From NCBI GenBank assembly GCA_015709695.1, contig CP054183.1, forward strand, positions 1,724,992 to 1,788,991: DNA of 64,000 nt. Direction: 5' to 3'. The notes beneath the pieces were generated by a model. The model saw nothing but the letters and a program-made list of their open reading frames with translations, searched no databases and was not told the origin of the DNA. Within the stretch, counting starts at the first letter, position 1; each line of letters starts with the position of its first letter. Positions 22,373-30,330 of the stretch are shown piece by piece. The translations under genes and the position numbers were made by a program. The DNA comes from Gammaproteobacteria bacterium. GTDB taxonomy: Bacteria > Pseudomonadota > Gammaproteobacteria > Steroidobacterales > GCA-2729495.

Positions 22373-25157
22373 AGGCCTCGGTCCTCTCGCTGCGCGCATA
22401 CCGCGCCGGGCTCAGGGTCGCCAGCCGCGCGAAGCTGCGGCGGACCCACTCGTCGTACAGGCCATCGGCACTGCGCTCGGCGTTCAGCCCGTGCAGTTCG
22501 ATGGCCTTCTCCTCGAACGGGAAGGCCTGCTCCTCCAGCAGCAGCTGGTATTCCTCGCGCTCCTCGGCGCCGAGGCTGGCCGGCTTCTCCGATTCGAGCA
22601 CGGCGCGGCCGAGCGCGTAGTAGAGCTCCGCGGTCTCGAAGGTCGCCGCGGTGGTGACGTCGGCGACGGCGTAGTCCGCCGCCTTGCCGTAGGCTGCCAG
22701 CGCCAGTTCCAGGCGCTGCTTCTTCGCCTTCAGGCTTTTCGGCAGCGGCACCGTGAGGCGCGCTTCGAGGAATGCATCGCGCAGCGGCGCGGCCAGCTCC
22801 AGCGCGGCGTGTGCGGCCAGGTAGCGGCTGTGGTCGGTGCGCTGCGCCCCGGCTGCCGCATCCGCCGCGATGATCGCGCCCAGCCAGCGGCGGCGGGCGG
22901 CCGTATCGCCGGCATCGCCTGCCAGCCCGGCCAGGCGGGAGCGCGCCTCCTGCGCCTCGGGCAGCGGCTGCGGGAAGCGCGCCACCAGCTGCTCGTAGAC
23001 CCGCTGCTCGGCGGCCCGTTGCCCGGACTGCCGGTAGAGTTCCGCCGCGCGCCACAGGGCCTCGCGATGCACCTCGGCACCGAGGCTGGCGGTGGCGGCA
23101 ATGGCCTCGAATTCGCCCGCCGCCTCCTGGCCGCGCCCGGCGGCATCCAGCGCCACGGCCAGCTTCTGCGTGACATCGGCGTTGAAGCGGTGCTGGGGGA
23201 ACTCGCGGCGAAACCGCTGCAGGACATCCACCGCCTGCGACCACTGCTGGTCGGCGACCAGCAATGCGGATGCGTCATACAACGCATCGGGCACGCTGCT
23301 GGCGGCAGGGGCCGCCTCGGCCACGCGCAGGAAGCCGGCTACCGCCGCGGCGTGGTCTCCCGCCGCCTTCGCTGCCTCGGCCTGCTTGTACACCGATGCG
23401 GCGATGCGCTCCTCCACCTGGGCACGCCCGGCGGCGTCGCCGCCGCCGATCTGGCGCAGGCGCAGGTAGGCGCGCTCGGCATCGGCGTAGCGGCCCAGGT
23501 CGAACTGGCCATGGGCCAGCACCGTCCAGGCCACCTGCTCGAGCTGCGGATCGGCCGGCGGCGTGCGCGTCACCACCTCGCCGGCCACCGCAACGGCACG
23601 CGCCAGCTCGCCGCGCCGGTAGAGATCCTCCGCGGCACTGGTCTGCACGGCAGCGGCCTGCGGGTGCTCCGGGAACGTGGCGGCGAACTTCAGCTGGCCG
23701 TCGATATAGGCCTGGTGCCAGGCTTCGCGCGCCGCGCCGTCGAGTGCCTTCTCGTGCTCGCGCGCCGCCAGCAGGCCGGCATAACCGGCTTCCGCCGCCT
23801 GCGGGTGGTTGCCGTAGGCATAGGCCGTGCGCTGGTATTCCACGGTGGCCGCATCGTGATCGCCACCTTCGAAGAGGATCTCCGCCAGCAGGAAATTGCG
23901 CTGCGGGGACTCGGGATCATCCGGGAAGTAGGCGAGATAGCGACGATACCAGCCGGCTGCCTTCTGGTAGGCGTCCGCTGCGTGGGTCTGCTGCGCGCGC
24001 TGGTGGTCATGGCTGGCGAGGTCGGCCAGGCTCTCTTTCAGATGCTGCACCACCACCGGCCGCGAGGCGGGTGCGCTATTGGCCCAGTAGGCGCTGTCCA
24101 GCCCGTAGAGCTCGACATACTGCGCCTTGGCCTCCAGCACCTTGCCCGGGAACTTGCCGGCCGCATAGGCGTCGATGACCCGCGCCTGCAGGTAGGGCGC
24201 CCGCGGGTGCGTCGGCTCGCGCTCGACGAAACGGCGATAGGCCCCCGCGGCATCGCCATAGCGCTCCTGTGACAGGTAGAGGTCACCGAGGCCGCCGTAG
24301 ATGACATCCGCGAAGGGCACGCCGCCGTGGCGGTCGAGCAGCGCATCGATACCCGACATGCCGTCGAGCTGCGAGACCGACAGGCTCATGGCCCGCAGCG
24401 TGTCCTCGACGAGCTCGCGCTCGGCCTTGCCGAGCCCGTCCAGCGCCTGCTGGTCGCTTTGCCCGGTGACGCCGGCCAGGCGGCGCCCGAGCACGGCGAG
24501 GAACGGCTCCAGGCACTCCTCGTACTGCCCGAGCTTGAACTGCGACCAGCCCTGCTTGTACAGCGCCTGTTCGTAGAAGGCGCCGGCGTCACCGGCGCCG
24601 ACCACGGCGGCGAAGGCGGATTCGGCAGCTGCATAGTCGCGCAGCACGAACAGCCGTTCGCCACGGCGGAACTCGGCCTCGGCGGCCAGGGTACTGCGCG
24701 GATATTCCCGCACCAGCCGGTCGAGCGTCGCCAGCGCGGCAGCCGGATCACCCACGCCTTCCTGCGCGCGCGACAGCGAGTACAGCACCTCGTCGGCACC
24801 ACCACGTCGCGGAAACTCCTGCAGGTACTGCTGGTACAGGGCAATGGCGCGGGTGAAGTCCTCGCTGCCGCCGGTCGCACCACCGGCTGCCTCGGCTTCC
24901 TCGCCGGCGGCCAGGTACAGGTCGGCCAGCCGGCGCATGGATTCCGCGCGCATGTCGCCCGGCGTGCCGGGCAGCGCCAGGAACTGCTGGTACTCCTCTC
25001 TCGCGCGCGCGCTGCCATCGGGCACGCTGACGCGCAGGTCGAGCTGTGGCGGCTGCCGCCGCAGGCTGCCGATGGTGGCATCGGCATTGCTGCCGCCGGA
25101 GAACGGCCACAGGCCTGCGGCCACGGCGATGGACAGGCCCAGCGCTGGCAGCGTCAT
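22353..25157 (-). CDS. Large periplasmic TPR protein (934 aa)
   Basis: A 934-aa protein with an N-terminal hydrophobic segment (LPALGLSIAVAAGLWPF) and many TPR/YbgF-like repeats from residue 50 to the end. Examples are SMRRLADLYLAAGEEAEAAG, EFRRGERLFVLRDYAAAESA, YGGLGDLYLSQERYGDAAGA and LAVALDAAGRGQEAAGEFEA. The length and repeat form resemble AglT/GltE-like and other gliding or TonB-associated TPR proteins. It is likely the main periplasmic scaffold of the machine. Start overlaps the next TPR gene by 4 nt. Confidence 0.8.
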   Translation of the reverse strand: MTLPALGLSIAVAAGLWPFSGGSNADATIGSLRRQPPQLDLRVSVPDGSARAREEYQQFLALPGTPGDMRAESMRRLADLYLAAGEEAEAAGGATGGSEDFTRAIALYQQYLQEFPRRGGADEVLYSLSRAQEGVGDPAAALATLDRLVREYPRSTLAAEAEFRRGERLFVLRDYAAAESAFAAVVGAGDAGAFYEQALYKQGWSQFKLGQYEECLEPFLAVLGRRLAGVTGQSDQQALDGLGKAERELVEDTLRAMSLSVSQLDGMSGIDALLDRHGGVPFADVIYGGLGDLYLSQERYGDAAGAYRRFVEREPTHPRAPYLQARVIDAYAAGKFPGKVLEAKAQYVELYGLDSAYWANSAPASRPVVVQHLKESLADLASHDHQRAQQTHAADAYQKAAGWYRRYLAYFPDDPESPQRNFLLAEILFEGGDHDAATVEYQRTAYAYGNHPQAAEAGYAGLLAAREHEKALDGAAREAWHQAYIDGQLKFAATFPEHPQAAAVQTSAAEDLYRRGELARAVAVAGEVVTRTPPADPQLEQVAWTVLAHGQFDLGRYADAERAYLRLRQIGGGDAAGRAQVEERIAASVYKQAEAAKAAGDHAAAVAGFLRVAEAAPAASSVPDALYDASALLVADQQWSQAVDVLQRFRREFPQHRFNADVTQKLAVALDAAGRGQEAAGEFEAIAATASLGAEVHREALWRAAELYRQSGQRAAEQRVYEQLVARFPQPLPEAQEARSRLAGLAGDAGDTAARRRWLGAIIAADAAAGAQRTDHSRYLAAHAALELAAPLRDAFLEARLTVPLPKSLKAKKQRLELALAAYGKAADYAVADVTTAATFETAELYYALGRAVLESEKPASLGAEEREEYQLLLEEQAFPFEEKAIELHGLNAERSADGLYDEWVRRSFARLATLSPARYARSERTEAYVAALD

Positions 25158-27058
25158 GGCGCGCTCCCGCCGCCCGCCGTGGCCGGAATCGGGGTGCGGC
25201 TCGCGGCCTGGGTGCCCGCGCGGTCATACATGGTTGCCAGGGCGAAGCGCGCCTGCACGCGATAGCTCGCCAGCCGCTCCTTCTGCGCATCGAGCTCGCG
25301 CACCGCCATGGCGACCAGCGTGCCTTCCTGCCGATGCAGCGTGGCCGCCACCGCCGCCTGCAGGCTGCCGATGCGCGGTGCGAGCGCGGCGATGCGCGCC
25401 GAGAAGTCGGCGAACCGCGCCGGCTCCGCCGTCCGCGCCGCCTCGATCGACGCCAGGCGGGCCTCGGCAGTACCGAGTTCGCGATCGAGATCCTGCAGCG
25501 CGCGGCCGGCACGCCAGGCACGCTCCCTGAAGGCGCGGTCGAGGTCCCAGAGCATCACGCCCCGCAGCAGCCGGTGGCGTTCCTTCAGTTCGGGCGCCGC
25601 GCCGGCGAAGCCGGGATCGGCCGCCAGCGCCGCCAGCCTTGCCCAGCGCTCCTGCTCCTCCGGCGTCGCCAGCGCCGCGACATCCCGCGCGGATACGGCC
25701 TGCGCCAGCCGTTCCGCCAGCGCCGAGCGCCGCGCCTGCAGCACGGCCACATCCACCGTTGCCAGCCGCTCCTCGGCGGCCGGCAGCCGGGTGGCGAAGG
25801 CGGTGCGGCGCGTGTCCACCATGTCGGCGTAGGTCTCCAGGCGCTGGCGCCAGTCGTCGAGGTGGTGCTCCAGGGCCACCAGGTCGCGATAGTTCTTGAA
25901 GCCTTCCTGGAAGGCGTTGTCGGCCATCAGCAGATAGAGGTAGCGGGAATCGTCACCGTCCGGCACCGCGTCCAGCCGCCAGTACCAGCGGCCGAGGCCG
26001 GCATCGTCATCCTGCAGCAGCGCCGGCAGCAGCGTGCCGCCGCGGGCCCGGCCGATGGCGCCATCGAGCCGTCCCATCTCGGTGTCGAAGGTGGCGAGCG
26101 CCTTCTGGTAGCGCTCCACCGCGGCGCCATGGGCATCGAGCCGGCCCAGCGCGTACGGCACGGCGAGGAAGGATTCCTGCACCGCGCTGTCCATCAGGTC
26201 GCGGTCCATGAGTTCGAGCCAGGGACCCAGTGCCGCCTGGTAGTCGGCGGCCAGGGCATCCGCCCAGCCGACGCCGAGCAGGGCCTTGCTGGCGAACGGT
26301 CCACGCAGCCGCACGCGCTCCAGCACCGGCCGGGCCTTTGCCGCATCGTTGGCCTGCAGCCAGGCATAGCCGAGCGCCAGGTTCGCCTTGTCGCGCAGGT
26401 CCTTCTGCTCGGCAGTGGCCGCATCCATGCGGCCGACGCGATCGAGCAGCGCCGCGCCCTCCGCCACACGCTGCAGGCGCACCAGTGCCACGCCGAGGTT
26501 GTAGCGCGCATAGGCGAGCCAGCTGTCGGGGGCGTCCCAGGCCTCCAGCACGCGGCGGGCGCCGTCGAAGTCGCCGCTGGCCATGTGGCACTGCGCCACC
26601 AGCATCGGCAGTTCGGCAGCCAGCGCCTCGGGCAGGTCCCCGCCGATGCGGCCGAAGGCGGCCAGTGCTTCCTGCACGAGGCCGCGCTGGTAGCGCAGCT
26701 TGCCGAGGTAGAACCAGGCGCGGTCACGCACCGCCGCATCGGGCGAGCCGGCCAGCAGCCGCTCGAACACCGCCTCGGCGTGCTCGTGCTGGCCGTAGGA
26801 CAGGTATAGCCCGCCGAGCAGCAGCTCAGCCTCGGCTTCGTGGTGCGGTACCCGGTCCGCATCGCGTGCCACCAGCAGGTGGGTCAGCGCGGTGAAGTCA
26901 TCCTGGCGGTAGAACTGGAACAGCGCCTCGCCGTAGTAGAGATCGCGCACCACCGTGCCGGTCACCGGCTCGGCGGCGCGCGGCGCGCCACCACCGACCA
27001 CGCCGCCGGCCAGCAGCAGCGCGGTCAGCCAGTCACTGAAGCGCGGCGGACGCGGCAC
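25154..27058 (-). CDS. Periplasmic TPR protein (634 aa)
   Basis: A 634-aa protein with a signal peptide (FSDWLTALLLAGGVVGGGAP). TPR units start at YGEALFQFYRQDDFTALTHL and EAELLLGGLYLSYGQHEHAE. The C-terminal third is coiled-coil-like (GTAEARLASIEAARTAEPAR, IAALAPRIGSLQAAVAATLH). It begins 3 bp after the upstream gene and overlaps the 934-aa gene by 4 nt. It is probably a partner of the latter in the periplasm. Confidence 0.78.
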   Translation of the reverse strand: MPRPPRFSDWLTALLLAGGVVGGGAPRAAEPVTGTVVRDLYYGEALFQFYRQDDFTALTHLLVARDADRVPHHEAEAELLLGGLYLSYGQHEHAEAVFERLLAGSPDAAVRDRAWFYLGKLRYQRGLVQEALAAFGRIGGDLPEALAAELPMLVAQCHMASGDFDGARRVLEAWDAPDSWLAYARYNLGVALVRLQRVAEGAALLDRVGRMDAATAEQKDLRDKANLALGYAWLQANDAAKARPVLERVRLRGPFASKALLGVGWADALAADYQAALGPWLELMDRDLMDSAVQESFLAVPYALGRLDAHGAAVERYQKALATFDTEMGRLDGAIGRARGGTLLPALLQDDDAGLGRWYWRLDAVPDGDDSRYLYLLMADNAFQEGFKNYRDLVALEHHLDDWRQRLETYADMVDTRRTAFATRLPAAEERLATVDVAVLQARRSALAERLAQAVSARDVAALATPEEQERWARLAALAADPGFAGAAPELKERHRLLRGVMLWDLDRAFRERAWRAGRALQDLDRELGTAEARLASIEAARTAEPARFADFSARIAALAPRIGSLQAAVAATLHRQEGTLVAMAVRELDAQKERLASYRVQARFALATMYDRAGTQAASRTPIPATAGGGSAP

Positions 27059-27061
27059 CGG

Positions 27062-27604
27062 TCATTCCCACTCGCGGACCATGAACTCGGGCTGCATCTT
27101 GCTGGCGCGGTCGGAGATCGCCAGCTCGACGAACTTGGCGCCGATGCCCTTCTCGAACTTCAGCGTGGCGCCACGGCGGTAGTCGCGCTCGTGGGTGCCC
27201 TGCCCGGTGAAGATCGCCACCAGTTCGTGGCCGCCGGCCTTGAGGTTGCCGAGGTAGAGCCGGTGCACCCCGCCGCGGTTGAGCGCGCGGGTCTCGCGCT
27301 CCGTGTACAGGTACTTGCTGACCGGCTTGCCGTCCAGAGCCAGCTGCACCGAATCCAGGGCGAAGTACTCGCCCACGTCCATGGAAACAAATACCGCCAC
27401 CTGGGTGTTGGCCGGGAACAGCAGCTCCTCTTCCAGCATGAAGAGCTCCCGGTTGAGGTCCAGCACCTCGTCCTTGAGCCCCTGCACCTGCTGGTCCATG
27501 GCCTTGCCATCCGCGGATTCATCGGCCGGCTCCGCCTGCGGCCCGGCAAGGACCAGCGTGCTCGCCAGCCACAACGGCATCATCCAGCGCCATGCGTGTT
27601 TCAT
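27062..27604 (-). CDS. Secreted protein of the ExbBD/TPR operon
   Basis: A 180-aa protein with a signal peptide (MKHAWRWMMPLWLASTLVLA). A short coiled coil (MDQQVQGLKDEVLDLNRELF) is followed by a beta domain with FPANTQVAVFVSMDVGEYFA, a YLYTERETRAL segment and KAGGHELVAIFTGQGTHERD. The last part resembles PEGA- or carbohydrate-module-like sandwich domains. Related short proteins accompany TPR/ExbBD clusters. Function unknown. Confidence 0.68.
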   Translation of the reverse strand: MKHAWRWMMPLWLASTLVLAGPQAEPADESADGKAMDQQVQGLKDEVLDLNRELFMLEEELLFPANTQVAVFVSMDVGEYFALDSVQLALDGKPVSKYLYTERETRALNRGGVHRLYLGNLKAGGHELVAIFTGQGTHERDYRRGATLKFEKGIGAKFVELAISDRASKMQPEFMVREWE

Positions 27605-27638
27605 GTCGGCTTCACCTGTCTTCGTCGTTCGGATCGCG

Positions 27639-28184
27639 CTACTCGGCGAGCAGCCCGCGGATTTCCCGCGCCAGTTCCGCCTCGGCCACCGGCTTGCCGT
27701 CGCGGTGCGAGGCACGCAGCATCCCGGCACGGTCCACCAGCACCAGCGCGGGCAGACGGCCGACGTCATAGAGGCGGCCGGCCTCGCCGTCCGGATCGAG
27801 CAGCACGGGGAAGGCGCCGGCGGCCATGGCAGTGGCCACCGACGGTTCGTCGAAGCTGACGGCGATGACGCTGAGCCCCTGCGGACCCAGCGTTTCCTGC
27901 AACTGCCTCAGGTCAGCCAGGCTGTCGCGGCAGCTGCCGCACCAGCTCGCCACGAAGGCCAGCGCCACGACCTCGCTGCGATACTCCGAGAGCCGCAGGT
28001 TCTGCCCGCCCGTGCTCTTCAGCGCGAAGTCCGGTGCCGCCGTCGGCACCGGCTCGCTGCCCCGGGCCTCGCGTGCGGCGTGGACCAGCAGCATCGCACC
28101 GCACAGGGTCGCCACGGCCAGCGCCAGCCGCCGGCCGCGCGCGCGCGCGTGGAGCATCTCGGTGGAACGGTCCTGCGGTGCCAT
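27639..28184 (-). CDS. TlpA-like membrane-anchored thiol-disulfide protein
   Basis: A 181-aa protein with an N-terminal anchor (RRLALAVATLCGAMLLV) and a periplasmic thioredoxin-like domain with active site WCGSC (Cys82, Cys85) and the cis-Pro region LPALVLVD. It is the first gene behind the GEMM-I riboswitch. The start at 28184 (MAPQDRSTEM) is favoured because its upstream bases CAGCAGCG can pair with CGCTGCTG just after the riboswitch; ATG 28157 is the alternative. Probable role: redox maintenance or reduction of cysteine partners of the machine. Confidence 0.78.
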   Translation of the reverse strand: MAPQDRSTEMLHARARGRRLALAVATLCGAMLLVHAAREARGSEPVPTAAPDFALKSTGGQNLRLSEYRSEVVALAFVASWCGSCRDSLADLRQLQETLGPQGLSVIAVSFDEPSVATAMAAGAFPVLLDPDGEAGRLYDVGRLPALVLVDRAGMLRASHRDGKPVAEAELAREIRGLLAE

Positions 28185-28646
28185 CGCTGCTGCGTCCCGG
28201 GTTGGCCTGCGGGCCCACGCAGCGGAGGATCGGGACGACACGGCAGCGCACGCCATCAGCAGCGGGCGGATCACCGGCAACCCCGCTATCCGGCAGCCCT
28301 GCCGACAGGCAGGCCGCGGACCGGAGGCTTTGCGTCCCCGCCTCGCAGCGGGTTTGCCCATGAAACATCAGGAGGACGCGCGCCCGTGGCGGGCATCCTC
28401 CCGGCGGGAATGGTGGCAGGGCTTGGACACAATGCCTGTGATTGCGGTCACCGTTTGCCGGCACCGGCCACCGCGCCGGGCGAGTTGCGGCGGCAATCCG
28501 GCCCGGTGCCCGGATTACGTCAAATGGATTGTTTTTCTGCTTGCGCTCGCCGGGCGACAGGCGCACTGTCGGCCAAACGACGCTCCGGGGTCGGCTGAAC
28601 ACCGCCCGGAGCGGACAAAAGAAGCGACGAGACGGGGGACGCCTTC
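28185..28646. other. 462-bp divergent intergenic region with riboswitch leader
   Basis: Separates the leftward ten-gene operon from the rightward VPLPA-CTERM gene. The left half is the leader of the operon and contains the GEMM-I riboswitch (28268-28362). The right half holds no gene that I can support; a GGGGGA ribosome site lies just before 28647. Codon-like frames across it are GC-rich shadows. Confidence 0.6.
28268..28362 (-). promoter_or_regulatory. Cyclic-di-GMP-I (GEMM-I) riboswitch
   Basis: On the minus strand the conserved GEMM-I elements occur in order: GGGCAAACC (28359-28351); P1b stem CCGCT/GGCGG closed by the GNRA tetraloop GCGA (28346-28343); GGACGCAAAGCC (28337-28326); CCGG arms of P2 with a variable hairpin CTGCCTGTCGGCAG between; and AGCGGGGTTGCC (28287-28276) pairing back. 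All match the class that binds c-di-GMP. The 3' edge is about 84 nt before the ATG at 28184. CGCTGCTG (minus 28264-28257) can pair with CAGCAGCG (28192-28185) touching the start codon, suggesting translational control. Confidence 0.9.
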
Positions 28647-29285
28647 ATGATCAAGCGATTCCTGCCCATGACCCTGGTACCGCTGCTGCTGGCCGCGGGC
28701 GCGACGCAGGCCGCGTCGCTCAGCTTCTACATGGACCAGAGCAACACCGAGGTGGCTTGGCCCGATGGCACGCCTTATCTCCAGGTGACGATCTCCGACA
28801 GCACGCTGCATCCGGGGGACATCGAATTCCTGGTGACGCCTCTCGCCTCGCTGACCATGGACGCCGGCAGCAACTTCGGCATCCAGAAATTCGGCTTCAA
28901 CTCCACCCAGACCCTGACGGGCGCCAACATCGTCGGCCCATCGGGCTGGTCGACAGGCTCCGGCAACATGGACGGCTTCGGCTCCTACGAGGTCACCGAG
29001 GGCGGCACCGGCAGCAACCGGCAGAACCCGCTGGCCTTCCGCATCACCGGTATCACGGGCGACGTCGTCGGCGACTATGCGGTGGCCGGCTCCGGCGGTG
29101 CCCAGGGAGCCTGGTACTTCGCGGCCCACGTCGCCGGCTTCGACGACATGGATCCCGGTCCCGGCGAGATTTCCAGCGCCTTCTTCGGTGGCAATGCCGT
29201 GGTCCCGGTGCCCGCCGCGGCCTGGCTGCTCGGCTCGGCGCTCGGCCTGCTCGGCGTGATCCGGCGGCGACTGCCCGCCCGCTAG
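28647..29285 (+). CDS. Secreted protein with VPLPA-CTERM sorting signal
   Basis: A 212-aa protein with a signal peptide (MIKRFLPMTLVPLLLAAG, cleavage near ATQAAS). The mature part is a beta-rich domain (SFYMDQSNTEVAWPDGTPYL, then LQVTISDST). The C-terminus VPVPAAAWLLGSALGLLGV followed by IRRRLPAR is a canonical VPLPA-CTERM exosortase signal. Its end overlaps the convergent apbE by 4 nt. Divergent from the c-di-GMP-controlled operon, hence possibly linked to surface behaviour. Confidence 0.85.
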   Translation: MIKRFLPMTLVPLLLAAGATQAASLSFYMDQSNTEVAWPDGTPYLQVTISDSTLHPGDIEFLVTPLASLTMDAGSNFGIQKFGFNSTQTLTGANIVGPSGWSTGSGNMDGFGSYEVTEGGTGSNRQNPLAFRITGITGDVVGDYAVAGSGGAQGAWYFAAHVAGFDDMDPGPGEISSAFFGGNAVVPVPAAAWLLGSALGLLGVIRRRLPAR

Positions 29286-30277
29286 CGCTTGCCGCTGCCC
29301 GAGGCGAGGCCCTTCGAGTAGCGCACCCGGCGCTGGTCGTCGACGACCACCGCTTCGTAGCCAAGCACCGAGGCGACGATGGCGAGGCCCTGGTCCGGGC
29401 CCTTGATGAAGACCGTCTTCGTCAGCCCCTCGGTCATCACCGCATCGGGGCCGACGATGGTCACGCTGCGCACGCCGCTGGCCGACTTGCCGGTACGCGG
29501 ATCGATGATGTGGTGGATGCGCTTGCCCCCTTCGATGAAGTAGCGCTCGTAGTCACCCGAGGTCGAGATCGCCTCGTCGACCAGCGCCAGGCGCGTCACC
29601 AGCTTGCTGACATCGTCCGGATCGCGGATACCGACGATCCACGGCGCGCCGTGGTGATCACCCAGCAGGCGCGTGTCGCCGCCGGCGGTCGCCAGCGCGT
29701 GCTGCACACCGGCGGCGCGCAGCCGGGCGATGACCCGTTCCACCGAGTAGCCCTTGGCGATGCCGCCGAGATTGATGCGGGTGCCGGGCATGGTGAAGCG
29801 GATGCTGTGAGCGGCCGGATCGAGCACCACATGGCGGTAGTTGATCTCCGGCAGGCGCGCGGCGATCTCGGCATCCGTCGGCTTGATGCGGCGGCGGTAG
29901 TCGTAGAGCTGGCCGACGCTGTCGAAGGTGATGTCGAAGGCACCCTGCGAGAGTACCGACATCTCCAGCGAGCGTGCCACCAGCCCGTAGAGCTCGGCGC
30001 TCACCGGCACCGGGCCATCCGCGGCGCGGGCATTGACGCGGGAGATCTCCGAGTCCGGCCGGAAGGTGCTCATCTCCGCCTCGATGCGGTCGAACTCGGC
30101 CATGGCCGCGGCAATCAGTGCACGCGCCTCGGGCTCGCTCTCGTGCCAGATCTCGACATCGATGCGCGTGCCCATCTTGTCCTGGCTGTCGGCATACCAG
30201 GCGGCGTGCGCCGCCGCGCTGCAGCCGAGGGCGAGGATGGCAGCGAAAATCGCGAAGGACCGGTCGGGGATCAGCAT
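29282..30277 (-). CDS. apbE: FAD:protein FMN transferase
   Basis: A 331-aa secreted protein with a signal peptide (ILALGCSAAAHA). ApbE transfers FMN from FAD to Thr/Ser of exported redox proteins. Motifs: MGTRIDVEIW, FRPDSEISRVNARA, GAFDITFDSVGQLYDYR (family GxFDxTxxP with Ser-Val in place of Val-Pro), GGIAKGYSVERVI with the Asp/Gly flavin site, ISTSGDYERYF and HHIIDPRTGKSA. It heads no operon of its own but lies downstream of the DUF3570 gene in the same direction. Likely maturase for a flavoprotein of this block or elsewhere. Confidence 0.92.
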   Translation of the reverse strand: MLIPDRSFAIFAAILALGCSAAAHAAWYADSQDKMGTRIDVEIWHESEPEARALIAAAMAEFDRIEAEMSTFRPDSEISRVNARAADGPVPVSAELYGLVARSLEMSVLSQGAFDITFDSVGQLYDYRRRIKPTDAEIAARLPEINYRHVVLDPAAHSIRFTMPGTRINLGGIAKGYSVERVIARLRAAGVQHALATAGGDTRLLGDHHGAPWIVGIRDPDDVSKLVTRLALVDEAISTSGDYERYFIEGGKRIHHIIDPRTGKSASGVRSVTIVGPDAVMTEGLTKTVFIKGPDQGLAIVASVLGYEAVVVDDQRRVRYSKGLASGSGKR

Positions 30278-30330
30278 TGCAGCGACGCCAGCAGCCTGCG
30301 GGGGCCGCCAGCGTACCCCAGCGCACGGGC

